Notes under the pieces: model-generated
Told to the model about the DNA's origin: nothing
Seen by the model: only the letters and a program-made list of their open reading frames with translations
The model's database searches: none
Shown: one piece after another, positions 17,604 through 26,968 of the stretch
Layout of the letters: each line of letters begins with the position of its first letter
How positions within the stretch are numbered: the stretch's first letter is position 1
Assembly: GCF_026627505.1 (NCBI RefSeq)
Contig: NZ_JAPNLK010000011.1
Location: forward strand, 62,001 to 126,000
DNA from: Streptomyces sp. H27-H5
Lineage (GTDB): Bacteria; Actinomycetota; Actinomycetes; Streptomycetales; Streptomycetaceae
Direction: 5' to 3'
DNA: 64,000 nucleotides
Position numbers and translations under genes: made by a program

Positions 17604-19523
17604 TCAGATGGCGCGGGTCAGGCGCTCGGTGAGCAGCCGGGTGAAGCGCGCCGGGTCGGGCAGATCACCGCCCTCGGCGAGCAGGGCGCTGCCGTACACG
17701 AGCTCGGCGATCTCCGACAGCGCCGGGTCGTCGGCGTTCGCCTCGTGAGCGGTACGCAGCGCGATGATCAGCGGATGGGTCGGGTTGAGTTCCAGGATCC
17801 GCTTGACCTGCGGCATCTGCTGCCCCATCGCCCGGTACATCTTCTCCAGCGTCGGCGTCATGTCCTGGGCGTCACCGACGATGCACGCCGCCGATGTCGT
17901 CAGCCGGGACGACAGACGGACCTGCTTGACCTGGTCGGACAAGGCCGTGGTCAGCCACGGCAACAGGCCGGCGAACGCCTCGTCGCGCTTGACCTTCTCC
18001 GCCTCGGCCGCCTCATCACCCTCGGCCGCCTGCTCACCGAGGTCGACCTGCCCCTTGGCGATCGACTGGAGCCGATGGCCGTCGAATGCCGGAACCTGGT
18101 CGGTCCAGACCTCGTCCACGGGGTCGGTGAGGATCAGGACCTCGTACCCGTTGGCGGCGAACGCCTCCATGTGGGGAGAATTCTCCACCGTGGCGCGGGT
18201 CTCGCCGGTCAGGTAGTAGATCGCCTCCTGGCCGTCCTTCATGCGCTCGACGTACTCGCGCAGGGTGGTGGTCTTCTCCTTGTCGTGCGTGGAGTCGACC
18301 GACACCAGCGGCAGCAGTGCCTCGACGTTGTCCGTGTCCTCAAGGAGACCCTCCTTCAGGACACGGCCGTACTGGCCCCACAGCTGGGCATAGCGCTCGG
18401 AGTCGGCTCCCTGCACGTCCTTGAGCGCGCCCAGAACCTTCTTCACCAGGCGCCGCCGCACGTTGCGGATCTGACGGTCGTGCTGGAGGATCTCGCGGGA
18501 CACGTTCAGCGACAGGTCGTGCGCGTCCACCACACCCTTGACGAAGCGCAGGTAGTTCGGCATCAGCGCTTCGCAGTCGTCCATGATGAACACGCGCTTG
18601 ACGTACAACTGCACGCCGCGCTTGCTCTCCCGCGAGAACAGATCGAACGGGGCCTGCGAGGGAATGAACAGCAGCGCCTCGTACTCGAAGGTGCCTTCGG
18701 CGCGCATGTGGATCGTCTGGGCCGGGTCGAGCCAGTCGTGGCTGATCTGCTTGTAGAACTCGCTGTACTCGGCCTCGGTCACCTCGCTTCGGGGACGGGC
18801 CCACAAGGCCTTCATCGAATTGAGCGTCTCGACCTCACCCGCGGCGACGTCGCCGCCGTCCGCGGGTTCGGCAGCCATCCGGATCGGCCAGCGGATGAAG
18901 TCCGAGTACTGCTTGACGATCTGGCGGATCTTCCAACCGGCCAGGTAGTCGGCCAGCCCGTCCTCGCTGTCGGCCGGCTTGAGGTGCAGGGTCACCGAGG
19001 TCCCCACGGGCAGGTCGTCCACGGCCTGGATCCGGTAGCTTCCCTCGCCGTCGGACTCCCACTGGGACCCCGCCTCGGAGCCGGCTCGACGGGTGCGCAG
19101 GACGACCTTGTCGGCGACCATGAAGGCGGAGTAGAAGCCGACGCCGAACTGGCCGATCAGGCCCTGCGCCGCGGCATCGTCCTCGGCCTCCTTGATCTTC
19201 TGCAGCAGACTGGCCGTGCCGGACTTGGCGATCGTGCCGATCAGCTCCACGACATCGTCCCGGCTCATGCCGATCCCGTTGTCGCGGACGGTCAACGTCC
19301 GGGCGTCCTGGTCGACTTCCAACGCGATGTGCAGGTCGGAGGTGTCGACCTCCAGTTCCGCGGCGGTCAGCGACTCCATCCGGAGCTTGTCCAGGGCGTC
19401 GGAGGCGTTCGAGATCAGCTCGCGCAGGAAAATGTCTTTGTTCGAGTAGATCGAGTGGATCACCAACTGCAACAACTGGCGGGTCTCGGCCTGGAATTCC
19501 AGCGTCTCGACACTGCTAGCCAC
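17604..19523 (-). CDS. htpG: Molecular chaperone HtpG (Hsp90)
   Basis: A full-length 639-residue Hsp90. The N-terminal ATPase has the expected IYSNKDIFLRELISNASDA, DNGIGM and GQFGVGFYSAFMV motifs; the middle domain carries the catalytic Arg region (SREILQ). The protein lacks the C-terminal MEEVD of eukaryotic forms, as in bacteria. AAGGAG precedes GTG 19523. It lies 95 bases after the esterase gene on the same strand. Bacterial HtpG refolds stress-damaged clients with DnaK. Confidence 0.96.
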   Translation of the reverse strand: MASSVETLEFQAETRQLLQLVIHSIYSNKDIFLRELISNASDALDKLRMESLTAAELEVDTSDLHIALEVDQDARTLTVRDNGIGMSRDDVVELIGTIAKSGTASLLQKIKEAEDDAAAQGLIGQFGVGFYSAFMVADKVVLRTRRAGSEAGSQWESDGEGSYRIQAVDDLPVGTSVTLHLKPADSEDGLADYLAGWKIRQIVKQYSDFIRWPIRMAAEPADGGDVAAGEVETLNSMKALWARPRSEVTEAEYSEFYKQISHDWLDPAQTIHMRAEGTFEYEALLFIPSQAPFDLFSRESKRGVQLYVKRVFIMDDCEALMPNYLRFVKGVVDAHDLSLNVSREILQHDRQIRNVRRRLVKKVLGALKDVQGADSERYAQLWGQYGRVLKEGLLEDTDNVEALLPLVSVDSTHDKEKTTTLREYVERMKDGQEAIYYLTGETRATVENSPHMEAFAANGYEVLILTDPVDEVWTDQVPAFDGHRLQSIAKGQVDLGEQAAEGDEAAEAEKVKRDEAFAGLLPWLTTALSDQVKQVRLSSRLTTSAACIVGDAQDMTPTLEKMYRAMGQQMPQVKRILELNPTHPLIIALRTAHEANADDPALSEIAELVYGSALLAEGGDLPDPARFTRLLTERLTRAI

Positions 19524-19618
19524 GGGGGCTCCTTCCTTATACGGATGAAACGCATGATATGCGGGATGCCATGCGGTTCCGGAGCGCGTACCGCGACAGT
19601 TCAGGGCAGTCCGGTGAC

Positions 19619-21310
19619 TCACCGGGGCAGACGATCCCAGAACGAGCAGTGGTGCGCGGAGTTCACATCAACGGGTCGGATGGCACCCGGCCCGGGGGCC
19701 AAGGACTGCACCGTCCGCGCGTGCGGTGACGAAGGGCGCAGGACGGGCCAGAGCGGGGCGTTGGAATGGTTCGGGTTGCCGGTGCGCGCGAAGTTGGTCC
19801 AGTAGTCGACCATCCGGTCGGACAGGGCGCGTTGGGAGTCGGTCAGCGGTCGCTCGGTGGGGAAGGAGGAGAACAGATAGGGCATCTCGAATCCGTGCGC
19901 GGCGCCGTACGGGAAGCCGGGGTTCGCCGGCAGGCCGGCGAGGACGGGTGCGTCCGGATCGCTGAACTCATATCCGTAGAGGGGCAGTCCGGGGGTGTGG
20001 GCGGCGATCGCCCGGCCGGCCGCCGGCGTGGTGCAGCCGAGGGAGCGATCGGTCAGCACCGCGGCCCAAGCCAGTGCGGGCGAGGCATGGTCTGCTGCCG
20101 GATACTCCGCCTCGACGGCCGGGGCCGAGCTTGCGAACGCGTCGACCAGACGGGCGCGATAGTCGTTCGCGGTGCGGATCGGGAACGCGGTGAGCGACAG
20201 GCCGACGAACATCCGCATCTCATCGCGGTTGGTGCCCTGCATGATCGGCACGCGGTGGAAGCGTCCCGACGCCAACGCCCGGTCCGGAGCCACGGGCAGC
20301 AGCGCGTTGCCGAAGGCCGGCCGGTTGAACGACTGCATCAGCTGCGCGGTGGCGAGGCGATCAGTGCTCTGCCCGCGCAGGCACGCCAGCACCTCGTCTC
20401 CGGTACCCGTCGCGCAGCCCAGCTGCCGGGCGGCGTCCGTGCCGGCCGTCTGGACATCGCGCTGGAAGCTGAAGGGCTCGTAGGCCGGAGTGTGGGGTCC
20501 CAGGGCTCCGGGCGGGAAGGACATGAGGCAGGAACCGCTCTGGAGCACGGCCCGCTGGAAGAGCCCGACGGCCGTCGGCGAGGTGAGGTGTGCGCACACG
20601 CTGAGGGCGCCCGCGGACTCACCGAACAGCGTGACCTTGCCCGGATCGCCACCGAAGCGCTCCGCGTTCGCCCGTACCCAGCGCAGGGCGGCCTGTTGGT
20701 CCGCCAGACCGAACGGCGGGGCGGACCCCAACCCGGGGTGACCGAAGTAACCGAAGATTCCCAACCGGTAGTTGACCGTGACGACGACCGCGTCACCCCG
20801 GACCGCCAGCCCTTGGGTGTCGTAGTCACTGCCGGAACCGCCCAGGAACGCACCGCCGTGCATCCACACCAGCACGGGCCGCTTCTGCCCGGCGGGCGGC
20901 TGCGCCGGCGTCGTGACGTTGAGATAGAGGCAGTCCTCCGACCCGACGACCCCGCCCGCCCCCGGCGCCGGCATCTGCACACACCGCCCGGCCGCCGTCG
21001 TCGCATCCCGGACACCCTGCCACCGGGCGGCGGGCATTGGGGCGCGCCAACGCAGCGGTCCGGTCGGCGGCGCCGCGTAGGGAACGCCGCTGAACGTCGT
21101 GTACGAGCCGTGCGACACGCCGCGTACCAGGCCGCGGTCGGTCCGTACGACGGTGCCGTCCCGCCCTGAGGAGAGGGGCGAACCGGGTGGCGCGCCGGTC
21201 GCAGGTACGGCGCCGGCCGCGAGGAGGGTCATCGCGCACAGCAAGGGGAAGAGCAGCGCACGGAGCCACTGCTCTCGGCGTGAACGCGGCGCTGTCGGAG
21301 TGGGAGACAT
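19619..21310 (-). CDS. Secreted type-B carboxylesterase
   Basis: A 563-residue exported enzyme of the carboxylesterase/lipase family. The signal peptide ends about residue 40 (ATGA). Visible signatures are EDCLYLNV (125-132), the oxyanion motif HGGAF (151-155), the nucleophile GESAG (Ser232) and the C-terminal HGFEMPYLF with its catalytic His. GGAAGG precedes ATG 21310. It diverges from a MerR regulator, which probably controls it. Substrates are likely esters outside the cell. Confidence 0.9.
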   Translation of the reverse strand: MSPTPTAPRSRREQWLRALLFPLLCAMTLLAAGAVPATGAPPGSPLSSGRDGTVVRTDRGLVRGVSHGSYTTFSGVPYAAPPTGPLRWRAPMPAARWQGVRDATTAAGRCVQMPAPGAGGVVGSEDCLYLNVTTPAQPPAGQKRPVLVWMHGGAFLGGSGSDYDTQGLAVRGDAVVVTVNYRLGIFGYFGHPGLGSAPPFGLADQQAALRWVRANAERFGGDPGKVTLFGESAGALSVCAHLTSPTAVGLFQRAVLQSGSCLMSFPPGALGPHTPAYEPFSFQRDVQTAGTDAARQLGCATGTGDEVLACLRGQSTDRLATAQLMQSFNRPAFGNALLPVAPDRALASGRFHRVPIMQGTNRDEMRMFVGLSLTAFPIRTANDYRARLVDAFASSAPAVEAEYPAADHASPALAWAAVLTDRSLGCTTPAAGRAIAAHTPGLPLYGYEFSDPDAPVLAGLPANPGFPYGAAHGFEMPYLFSSFPTERPLTDSQRALSDRMVDYWTNFARTGNPNHSNAPLWPVLRPSSPHARTVQSLAPGPGAIRPVDVNSAHHCSFWDRLPR

Positions 21311-21460
21311 ACGTACCTTCCGTTTCTGGGTCGGACGCGGTGGGACACGGGATCGGACGAGGCCGCCATGAGGGCGCCCCCGACGCCGGCCAGGCTTCAA
21401 CGAGGCCTGAGCAGCGGGGGATCGGCGCGAACCGATGTGGTCGGTGCTCAGTACGCTAGG

Positions 21461-21480
21461 ACCTCCCGTGCACTGGAGGT
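21461..21480. promoter_or_regulatory. Probable MerR operator
   Basis: ACCTCC (21461-21466) and GGAGGT (21475-21480) form an inverted repeat with an eight-base spacer, ten bases before the MerR gene start. MerR/TipA-type regulators bind similar dyads within promoters. Confidence 0.5.
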
Positions 21481-21490
21481 TCAAGGGGCT

Positions 21491-22453
21491 GTGACGCAAG
21501 ACACGTGGAGCATCGGTGAACTCGCGGCCGAAACGGGAGTGTCGGTCAAGACCCTCCGCTACTACTCAGACAGCGGCCTGCTACCCGTCGTCGCCCGTAG
21601 CACCGGGGGCCATCGCCGCTACGGTCCCGAGGCGTGGGAGCGGATCCGGCTCATCAGGCGCCTTCGGGCACTGGACACGCCGATCGCGACCATCACGCGG
21701 GTGGTCACCGGTGAGTGCTCCCTCGGCGAACTGGTGGCGACCGAGCTCGATGCGGTTCAGGAACGACTGACCGAACTGCGATGGCGCCAGGCCACGCTCA
21801 AGGCCCTGGACGACTGCCCGGGCGAGGAACGGCTCCGGCGCCTGGAGATCCTCTCTCGCGTGCAGCAGCTCCCGCAGGCGCATCGCAGCCTCACCGATCA
21901 CTGGTATCGCGAGCTGACCGCGACCATGCCCAAACACCGGCTCGACATCATGATCGCCATGTTGTCGCCCGGCCCGCCACAGGACCCCGAACCTGCGTCG
22001 GCGCTGGCCTACGCCGAACTGCATCTGCTGGTCTCCACGCCCGGTTTCACCCGCTGGACCCAGGACCACGAGCAAGAGTTGAGGGATGGCCCGGCCTTCT
22101 ACGGCGAGATCGACGAGGCTGCCGCCCTGACGGCCGCCGCTGTGGCCCAGGGGCTGCCACCCGGCGCGGGGGACGCGGTCAAGGCCTTCGTGTCCGCCCA
22201 CGCACGAGCCCGGCGGGAGTCGGACACGCCTGCCTTCCGTGAGTACCTGCACGGGCTGGTGTCACGGTCATCCGGCTTCGACCCACGCCTGGAGCGCTAC
22301 TGGTCCCTGGTTGGCACGGCCACCGGCGGCCGCGTGCTGAACATGACGGTGGCTCACAGGTGGCTGACCGGCGGACTGTCGATCTCGATATCCCGCGACG
22401 CGGCACCTGCGACTTCGAGCCGCCCGATCTCCAAGACGGGCGCGAGCGGGTAG
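21491..22453 (+). CDS. MerR-family transcriptional regulator
   Basis: A 320-residue MerR-type regulator: N-terminal winged helix (WSIGELAAETGVSVKTLRYY, then GGHRRYG), a dimerisation helix near residues 80-115, and a long C-terminal effector region with no family I recognise. The GTG at 21491 begins the domain directly; the longer frame from 21368 is non-homologous. It diverges from the esterase gene with an inverted repeat between them, so it likely regulates both. Confidence 0.83.
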   Translation: MTQDTWSIGELAAETGVSVKTLRYYSDSGLLPVVARSTGGHRRYGPEAWERIRLIRRLRALDTPIATITRVVTGECSLGELVATELDAVQERLTELRWRQATLKALDDCPGEERLRRLEILSRVQQLPQAHRSLTDHWYRELTATMPKHRLDIMIAMLSPGPPQDPEPASALAYAELHLLVSTPGFTRWTQDHEQELRDGPAFYGEIDEAAALTAAAVAQGLPPGAGDAVKAFVSAHARARRESDTPAFREYLHGLVSRSSGFDPRLERYWSLVGTATGGRVLNMTVAHRWLTGGLSISISRDAAPATSSRPISKTGASG

Positions 22454-22584
22454 ACGTCGAGAGGAGCGGTACGGAATGCACGCAGGCCCACGGGCCCGGC
22501 CGGCCGGCCTTCCGCAGGGTAGGGCACCAACGTGACGTCCGTTTCCTGCCGGCGCACCCACACCCGTCGAGCCAGCCTGAGCAC

Positions 22585-23109
22585 ATGACCACGACCAAGT
22601 ACACCGTGCTCCCCGTTGACGCAGCCGTGCTGAAGGAACTGCGGATCGCCGACGACGCGAGCCGCCCCTGCGCCCCGTACATCGCAACCCGGGACGACGA
22701 GGGCTCCCCGCTGCGCTGCTGTCTGCGGCCCATCGCGCTCGGCGAACGGATCGCCCTTGTCTCGTACGCCCCCTTGCGTCGCTGGGCCGCCGCCAGAGGG
22801 GCGGATCCGGGCGCGTACGACGAACAGGGCCCCGTCTTCATCCACGCCGACGACTGCGGCGGGTTCGCCCCCGATGCGACCTACCCTTTCGACCGGCCGG
22901 GCGCCCTGCGTACCGTGCGCCGCTACGACGCCCGGGGCCACATCGCGGGCGGCCGCCTGCTGGAGATTCCGGTCGACGCCACGGCCGGCTTCGATGCGGC
23001 CTTCGACGACGCCTTCCAGGATCCGGACGTCATGCTCGTACACGTCAGGGCCCTGGAATATGGATGCTTCCACTTCGAGGTGCGACGACCCTCCGTCAAG
23101 GAGCAGTAG
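22585..23109 (+). CDS. DUF1203-family protein
   Basis: A 174-residue protein. The pattern PLRCCLRPIALGERIALVSY, GPVFIHADDC and LVHVRALEYGCFHFEVRR matches the uncharacterised DUF1203 family. ATG 22585 is chosen because homology starts there; the ribosome binding site is weak. Function unknown; no signal peptide, so cytoplasmic. Confidence 0.8.
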   Translation: MTTTKYTVLPVDAAVLKELRIADDASRPCAPYIATRDDEGSPLRCCLRPIALGERIALVSYAPLRRWAAARGADPGAYDEQGPVFIHADDCGGFAPDATYPFDRPGALRTVRRYDARGHIAGGRLLEIPVDATAGFDAAFDDAFQDPDVMLVHVRALEYGCFHFEVRRPSVKEQ

Positions 23110-23180
23110 CCGCGAGCTGATCGATCCACGGCAGGGGACTCTCGTCCTGGGGCCGCCCCGGGCCCTGGCCCGACCTTTCG

Positions 23181-24137
23181 TTACGGCGTGGTCGTGAAGG
23201 CACGACGGTAGGAGCGGGGCGGCACGCCGCGGCGGCGCACGAACTGTTCGCGCAGGACGGCCGCGCTTCCGTAGCCGACGCGGCGGGCTATCTCCTCGAC
23301 CGGCAGATCCGTGGTCTCCAGGAGTTCCTCTGCGCCGCTCAGACGCAGGCTCCGCAGCCAGGCGTGCGGGGTGGTACCGGTCGCGGCGGAGAAACGGCGG
23401 GCGAAGGAGCGTTTGCTCATCAGCGCACGCCGGGCCAGTTCCTCGACGGGAAGCGGCTCGTGGAGGTTCGCGCGGGCCCAGGCGAGTACCTCGGCGAGAC
23501 GCTCGTCGCGGCAGCCTTCGGGAACGGGGGCAGCCAGGTACTGCGCCTGCCCGCCCTCGCGATGGGCGGGCAACACCATGTCCCGGGCGACGGCGTTGGC
23601 CATCGCGGCCCCGTGCTCCCGCCTCAGCAGGTGCAGGCAGAGATCGAAGCCGGCGGCCGCTCCCGCGCCCGTGATGAGGCGTCCCTCGTCGATGTAGAGG
23701 GCGTCGGGTTCGACGGTGACTTCAGGGTGGCGGCCGGCCAGCAGGGGGGCGAACCGCCAGTGGGTGGTGGCCCGCCGACCGTCGAGCAGGCCGGCGGCGG
23801 CGAGCGCGAAAGCGCCGACACAGTGGGCCGCGACCAATGCGCCGTGCTCGTATGCGGCCGACAACGCGTCGAGCACCGCCGGAGCGGGCGGGGTGCGAAA
23901 GCCGGCCCATGGCAGGGTGATCACCAGATCGGCCGAGGCGAGCCGGTCCAGGCCGTGCGTGAGGGTGAGCGGCACGCCGAGGTCGGTGGGAACCGGCCCG
24001 GGTCGGTCGGTGCACAGGGCGAAATCGAAGCCGGGCGCGGTGTCGCCGTGCCCGCCGAAGACCTCGGTGACGATGCCGACTGCGAGCATGCCGACTCCGG
24101 GTGGGGCGTAAGCGGCGACGGTCATGAAGGGAGACAT
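23181..24137 (-). CDS. GlxA-type transcriptional regulator (DJ-1/PfpI + AraC)
   Basis: A 318-residue protein. Residues about 5-185 form a DJ-1/PfpI-like amidase fold with a nucleophile-elbow cysteine in AAHCVGAFALAAAGLL; the C-terminal 100 residues hold two AraC helix-turn-helix motifs (PVEELARRALMSKRSFARRF and LPVEEIARRVGYGSAAVLRE). Such regulators often sense small amino-group or aldehyde-type ligands. ATG 24137 or 24125 could be the start; neither has a strong ribosome binding site. It diverges from the MBL gene 24220 and may control it. Confidence 0.87.
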   Translation of the reverse strand: MSPFMTVAAYAPPGVGMLAVGIVTEVFGGHGDTAPGFDFALCTDRPGPVPTDLGVPLTLTHGLDRLASADLVITLPWAGFRTPPAPAVLDALSAAYEHGALVAAHCVGAFALAAAGLLDGRRATTHWRFAPLLAGRHPEVTVEPDALYIDEGRLITGAGAAAGFDLCLHLLRREHGAAMANAVARDMVLPAHREGGQAQYLAAPVPEGCRDERLAEVLAWARANLHEPLPVEELARRALMSKRSFARRFSAATGTTPHAWLRSLRLSGAEELLETTDLPVEEIARRVGYGSAAVLREQFVRRRGVPPRSYRRAFTTTP

Positions 24138-24219
24138 CCGTGCAGTGTGGCACCAATCCTGCGATCAGCGGCAGTTCTGCCACTCGTGGGCGATGAGCCG
24201 CCCCGGAAGGATGGGGGCC

Positions 24220-24813
24220 ATGACAGACGCACCGATCGGCCACAGCGCCAAGTACACGATCCTGAACACCGGTTACACCCTGTCCACCGGTCCCGGAGTC
24301 GCCGCCACGGTCTCCTACGTCACCGACGGCGAGCACCACGTGATCGTCGATCCCGGCATGGTGGCCGGCCGCGACCGGATCCTCGGTCCCCTGGCCGAAT
24401 TGGGCCTCGGCCCCGATGACATCACCGATGTGATCCTCAGTCACCACCACCCGGACAACACCATGAACGTCGGGCTGTTCGGTCAGGCCCGCGTCCACGA
24501 CCACAAGGCCATCTACCGTGACGACCAGTGGACCGACCGCGACGCGGAAGGCCACGAACTCACTCCCTCCCTCAAGCTGATCCGCACCCCGGGGCACAGC
24601 GCCGAGGACATCACCCTGCTGGCCGGCACGCAGGCGGGTGTCACCGCGTTCGTGGGCGACCTGTGGTGGCGCCCGAACGGGCCGGTGGACGACCCCGTGG
24701 CCCCGGACCATGACGTACTGCTGGCGTCACGGCTGCGGGTCCTGGCCGCCGCCGACACCATCGTTCCCGGCCACGGCCCGGCCTTCCCGGCCGACGACAC
24801 CGCCCCCCGCTAG
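24220..24813 (+). CDS. MBL-fold hydrolase with altered metal motif
   Basis: A 197-residue metallo-beta-lactamase-fold protein. The metal motif that usually reads HxHxDH is HHHPDN (His75-Asn80), so the last His is replaced by Asn. Later ligands appear present: TPGHSAED, FVGDLWW and VPGHGP. GGAAGG precedes ATG 24220. With Asn80 the enzyme may bind one metal or hydrolyse a different substrate. It diverges from the GlxA-type regulator. Confidence 0.83.
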   Translation: MTDAPIGHSAKYTILNTGYTLSTGPGVAATVSYVTDGEHHVIVDPGMVAGRDRILGPLAELGLGPDDITDVILSHHHPDNTMNVGLFGQARVHDHKAIYRDDQWTDRDAEGHELTPSLKLIRTPGHSAEDITLLAGTQAGVTAFVGDLWWRPNGPVDDPVAPDHDVLLASRLRVLAAADTIVPGHGPAFPADDTAPR

Positions 24814-25188
24814 GGCCTGCCGCAAGACGACCCGGCCGCCCGCGTACGGGAGCCGCGTCAACCCGGCGATGCCTGATTCACCCGGGTGGGGGCGAACGCG
24901 AGGCGTGCAGCGGAGGCTTTCGGTCGGGGCGGGGTGGGCGGGTGAATAGCAGGGTGGCATATGTGGCGGAGGCGGTGTGTCTTCGGTGTCGTGGAGGACG
25001 GCGTGCCGGGAGTCGCTCCGGCGCGGAGCGTCCAAACCCACCGTGCGGGATTGACCGAACCTGACCTCTCGTCACTTTACGTGTTCATCCGAGTGCGATG
25101 TCCTCACTGTGTGTTCCGGCTCCGCGGCGGCCCGCAGAGATGCGGCCGGTCAGCGGTGCATGCAACAGCGTCGACTCAAGGGGAGAAC
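24814..25188. other. Intergenic region upstream of DUF11 protein
   Basis: About 375 bases. From 25,040 the sequence becomes less G+C rich (CTCGTCACTTTACGTGTTCA) and presumably holds the promoter of the following gene. No ORF with a plausible ribosome binding site or repeat is seen. Confidence 0.4.
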
Positions 25189-26592
25189 ATGGCCACACCT
25201 CCTTCTGCTCCGCTTCGGGTTGCCCTGGCCAACGGCAGCTTCGAAGAACCCGCCGTGACCGGTGTGGAGATCCTGCCGGACGCCTCGCAGACGCAGGCGC
25301 CCAAGCGGGTACCGGGCTGGCTCACCACCGCCTCCGACCACAGGATCGAACTGTGGCACTCGGGCTTCCAGGGAGTACCGGCGGCCGAGGGCGCCCAGTT
25401 TGCCGAACTCAACGCGAACGAGGTCTCCACGCTCTACCAGGACCTGCCGACCACCCCTGGTACGAAGCTGTACTGGCGGCTGTACCACCGTGGCCGCCAG
25501 GGGGACGACACAATGGCGCTGGACATCGGGGCGCCGGGCTCCACGTCGGAGCAGAGGCGCTTCACCGACGGCAACACCGCCTGGGGCTACTACATGGGCA
25601 CCTACACCGTCCCGGCAGGCCAGACCCTGACACGCTTCGCCTTCCGCTCCATCTCCGCCGCCGGCGGAAACCGCGGCATCGGCAACTTCCTCGACGGCAT
25701 CTTCTTCGGCACCGCTGCCTACGTGGTGCTCGACAAGACCGCCATTCCCTCGGGGCCGCTGGAGGTGGGCGACGTCGTCACCTACCGCATCACCGCCAAG
25801 AACGAGGGCGGCGGCGTGGCCGACAACTTCATCCTGACCGACGTCATCCCGCAGGACACGACGTATCTGCCCGGTTCACTGCGCATCGTCGGCGGCCCGA
25901 ACGCGGGAGCGAAGAGCGATGTGCAAGGTGACGACCAGGCGTACTACGACGCCGCGGCGAACAAGGTCGTATTCCATCTCGGCAACGGCGCTTCCGCATT
26001 GCAGGGAGGCAGCCTGCCCAGTACCGAGACCCTGCCGGCCGGAACCACGGTGGAGTACCGGGTCACCATCGATCGGTCCGGCGGCGGCAAGCAGATCAGC
26101 AACACCGCGACCGCCTCCTACGAGAACCGGCTCGGCGACAAGCCGGAGCCCTTGACGTCCACCTCCAACGAGCAGATCACACAGGTCAAACCGGCCGCGG
26201 ACCTGACCGTCGCCAAGGCGGCGGACGCGACCACCGTCACCGTCGGCCAGACGGTGACCTACCGCATCACCGTGCACAACACCGGCCCGAACCAGGCCAC
26301 CGGAGTCACCGTCACCGACCGGCTGCCGGACGACCTCACCTTCCTGTCCGCCGATGCCGCACCCGGGAGTCACGACCCGGCCACCGGGCAGTGGACCGTG
26401 GGCGACCTGGCCGTCGGCGCCACCGCGACCCTCGTGCTGCGGGCCAAGGCCACCAAGGCCGGACTGATCGGCAACACGGCCACCGTCACCGGCAACGAGA
26501 AGGACCCGGACGCCGGCAACAACACCGACACCGTATCCGTCTGCGTCGAACCGGCCCCGTCCTGCTGCGACCCCTGCGCCACCCAGAAGTAG
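25189..26592 (+). CDS. DUF11-repeat protein with Cys-rich C-terminus
   Basis: A 467-residue surface-type protein. Residues about 10-180 form a DUF642-like carbohydrate-binding sandwich (LANGSFEEP, WHSGFQGVPAAEGAQFAELN). Two DUF11 immunoglobulin-like repeats follow, opening KTAIPSGPLEVGDVVTYRIT and KAADATTVTVGQTVTYRIT, and the chain ends in SCCDPCATQK. AAGGGGAG precedes ATG 25189. DUF11 proteins are normally exported, yet no signal peptide is visible at this start, so export may use another route. A likely relative fragment lies at 17032-17439. Confidence 0.85.
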   Translation: MATPPSAPLRVALANGSFEEPAVTGVEILPDASQTQAPKRVPGWLTTASDHRIELWHSGFQGVPAAEGAQFAELNANEVSTLYQDLPTTPGTKLYWRLYHRGRQGDDTMALDIGAPGSTSEQRRFTDGNTAWGYYMGTYTVPAGQTLTRFAFRSISAAGGNRGIGNFLDGIFFGTAAYVVLDKTAIPSGPLEVGDVVTYRITAKNEGGGVADNFILTDVIPQDTTYLPGSLRIVGGPNAGAKSDVQGDDQAYYDAAANKVVFHLGNGASALQGGSLPSTETLPAGTTVEYRVTIDRSGGGKQISNTATASYENRLGDKPEPLTSTSNEQITQVKPAADLTVAKAADATTVTVGQTVTYRITVHNTGPNQATGVTVTDRLPDDLTFLSADAAPGSHDPATGQWTVGDLAVGATATLVLRAKATKAGLIGNTATVTGNEKDPDAGNNTDTVSVCVEPAPSCCDPCATQK

Positions 26593-26626
26593 CCCCGCCG
26601 CTGGTCGGTTGAACAGGAGGTCCCGA

Positions 26627-26660
26627 GGGGCTCGGAGCGAGCGTTTCGGCGCCGAGCCCC
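26627..26660 (+). terminator. Hairpin terminator after DUF11 gene
   Basis: Arms GGGGCTCGG (26627-26635) and CCGAGCCCC (26652-26660) with a 16-base loop, 35 bases after the stop codon. The rest of the gap to 26968 shows nothing recognisable beyond the promoter of the next gene. Confidence 0.6.
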
Positions 26661-26968
26661 CCCGCATGCCCGTCCAGCCACGGGTCTTGATCATTGCCAC
26701 GGAACCCTGGTGATCATTAGGGTTGTGTCTTCGAAGACTGACGGCATCGGGTACCTGTGTGTCGGGGGATGCGGTGGGGTTACTCGCGGGTGCGTACGCG
26801 GACCAGGTCATGGGGGCGGTGGGTCTTGGCGTCCTTGGGAGGCGGAGTCCGATGTGCGGACGCCCGCTCGGCGCAGCCGGGACGCCCGGTTCCGGCAGGT
26901 GACCGCGATCCGGTACCCGCCACACGCGTGCCGCCGATGCCGCAGGACAGCAGAAAGCAGGCAGACAG

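Noticed and set aside
17481..19805. 774-residue antisense ORF
   Set aside because: Exact shadow of htpG on the opposite strand; its frame shows no motif or start context.
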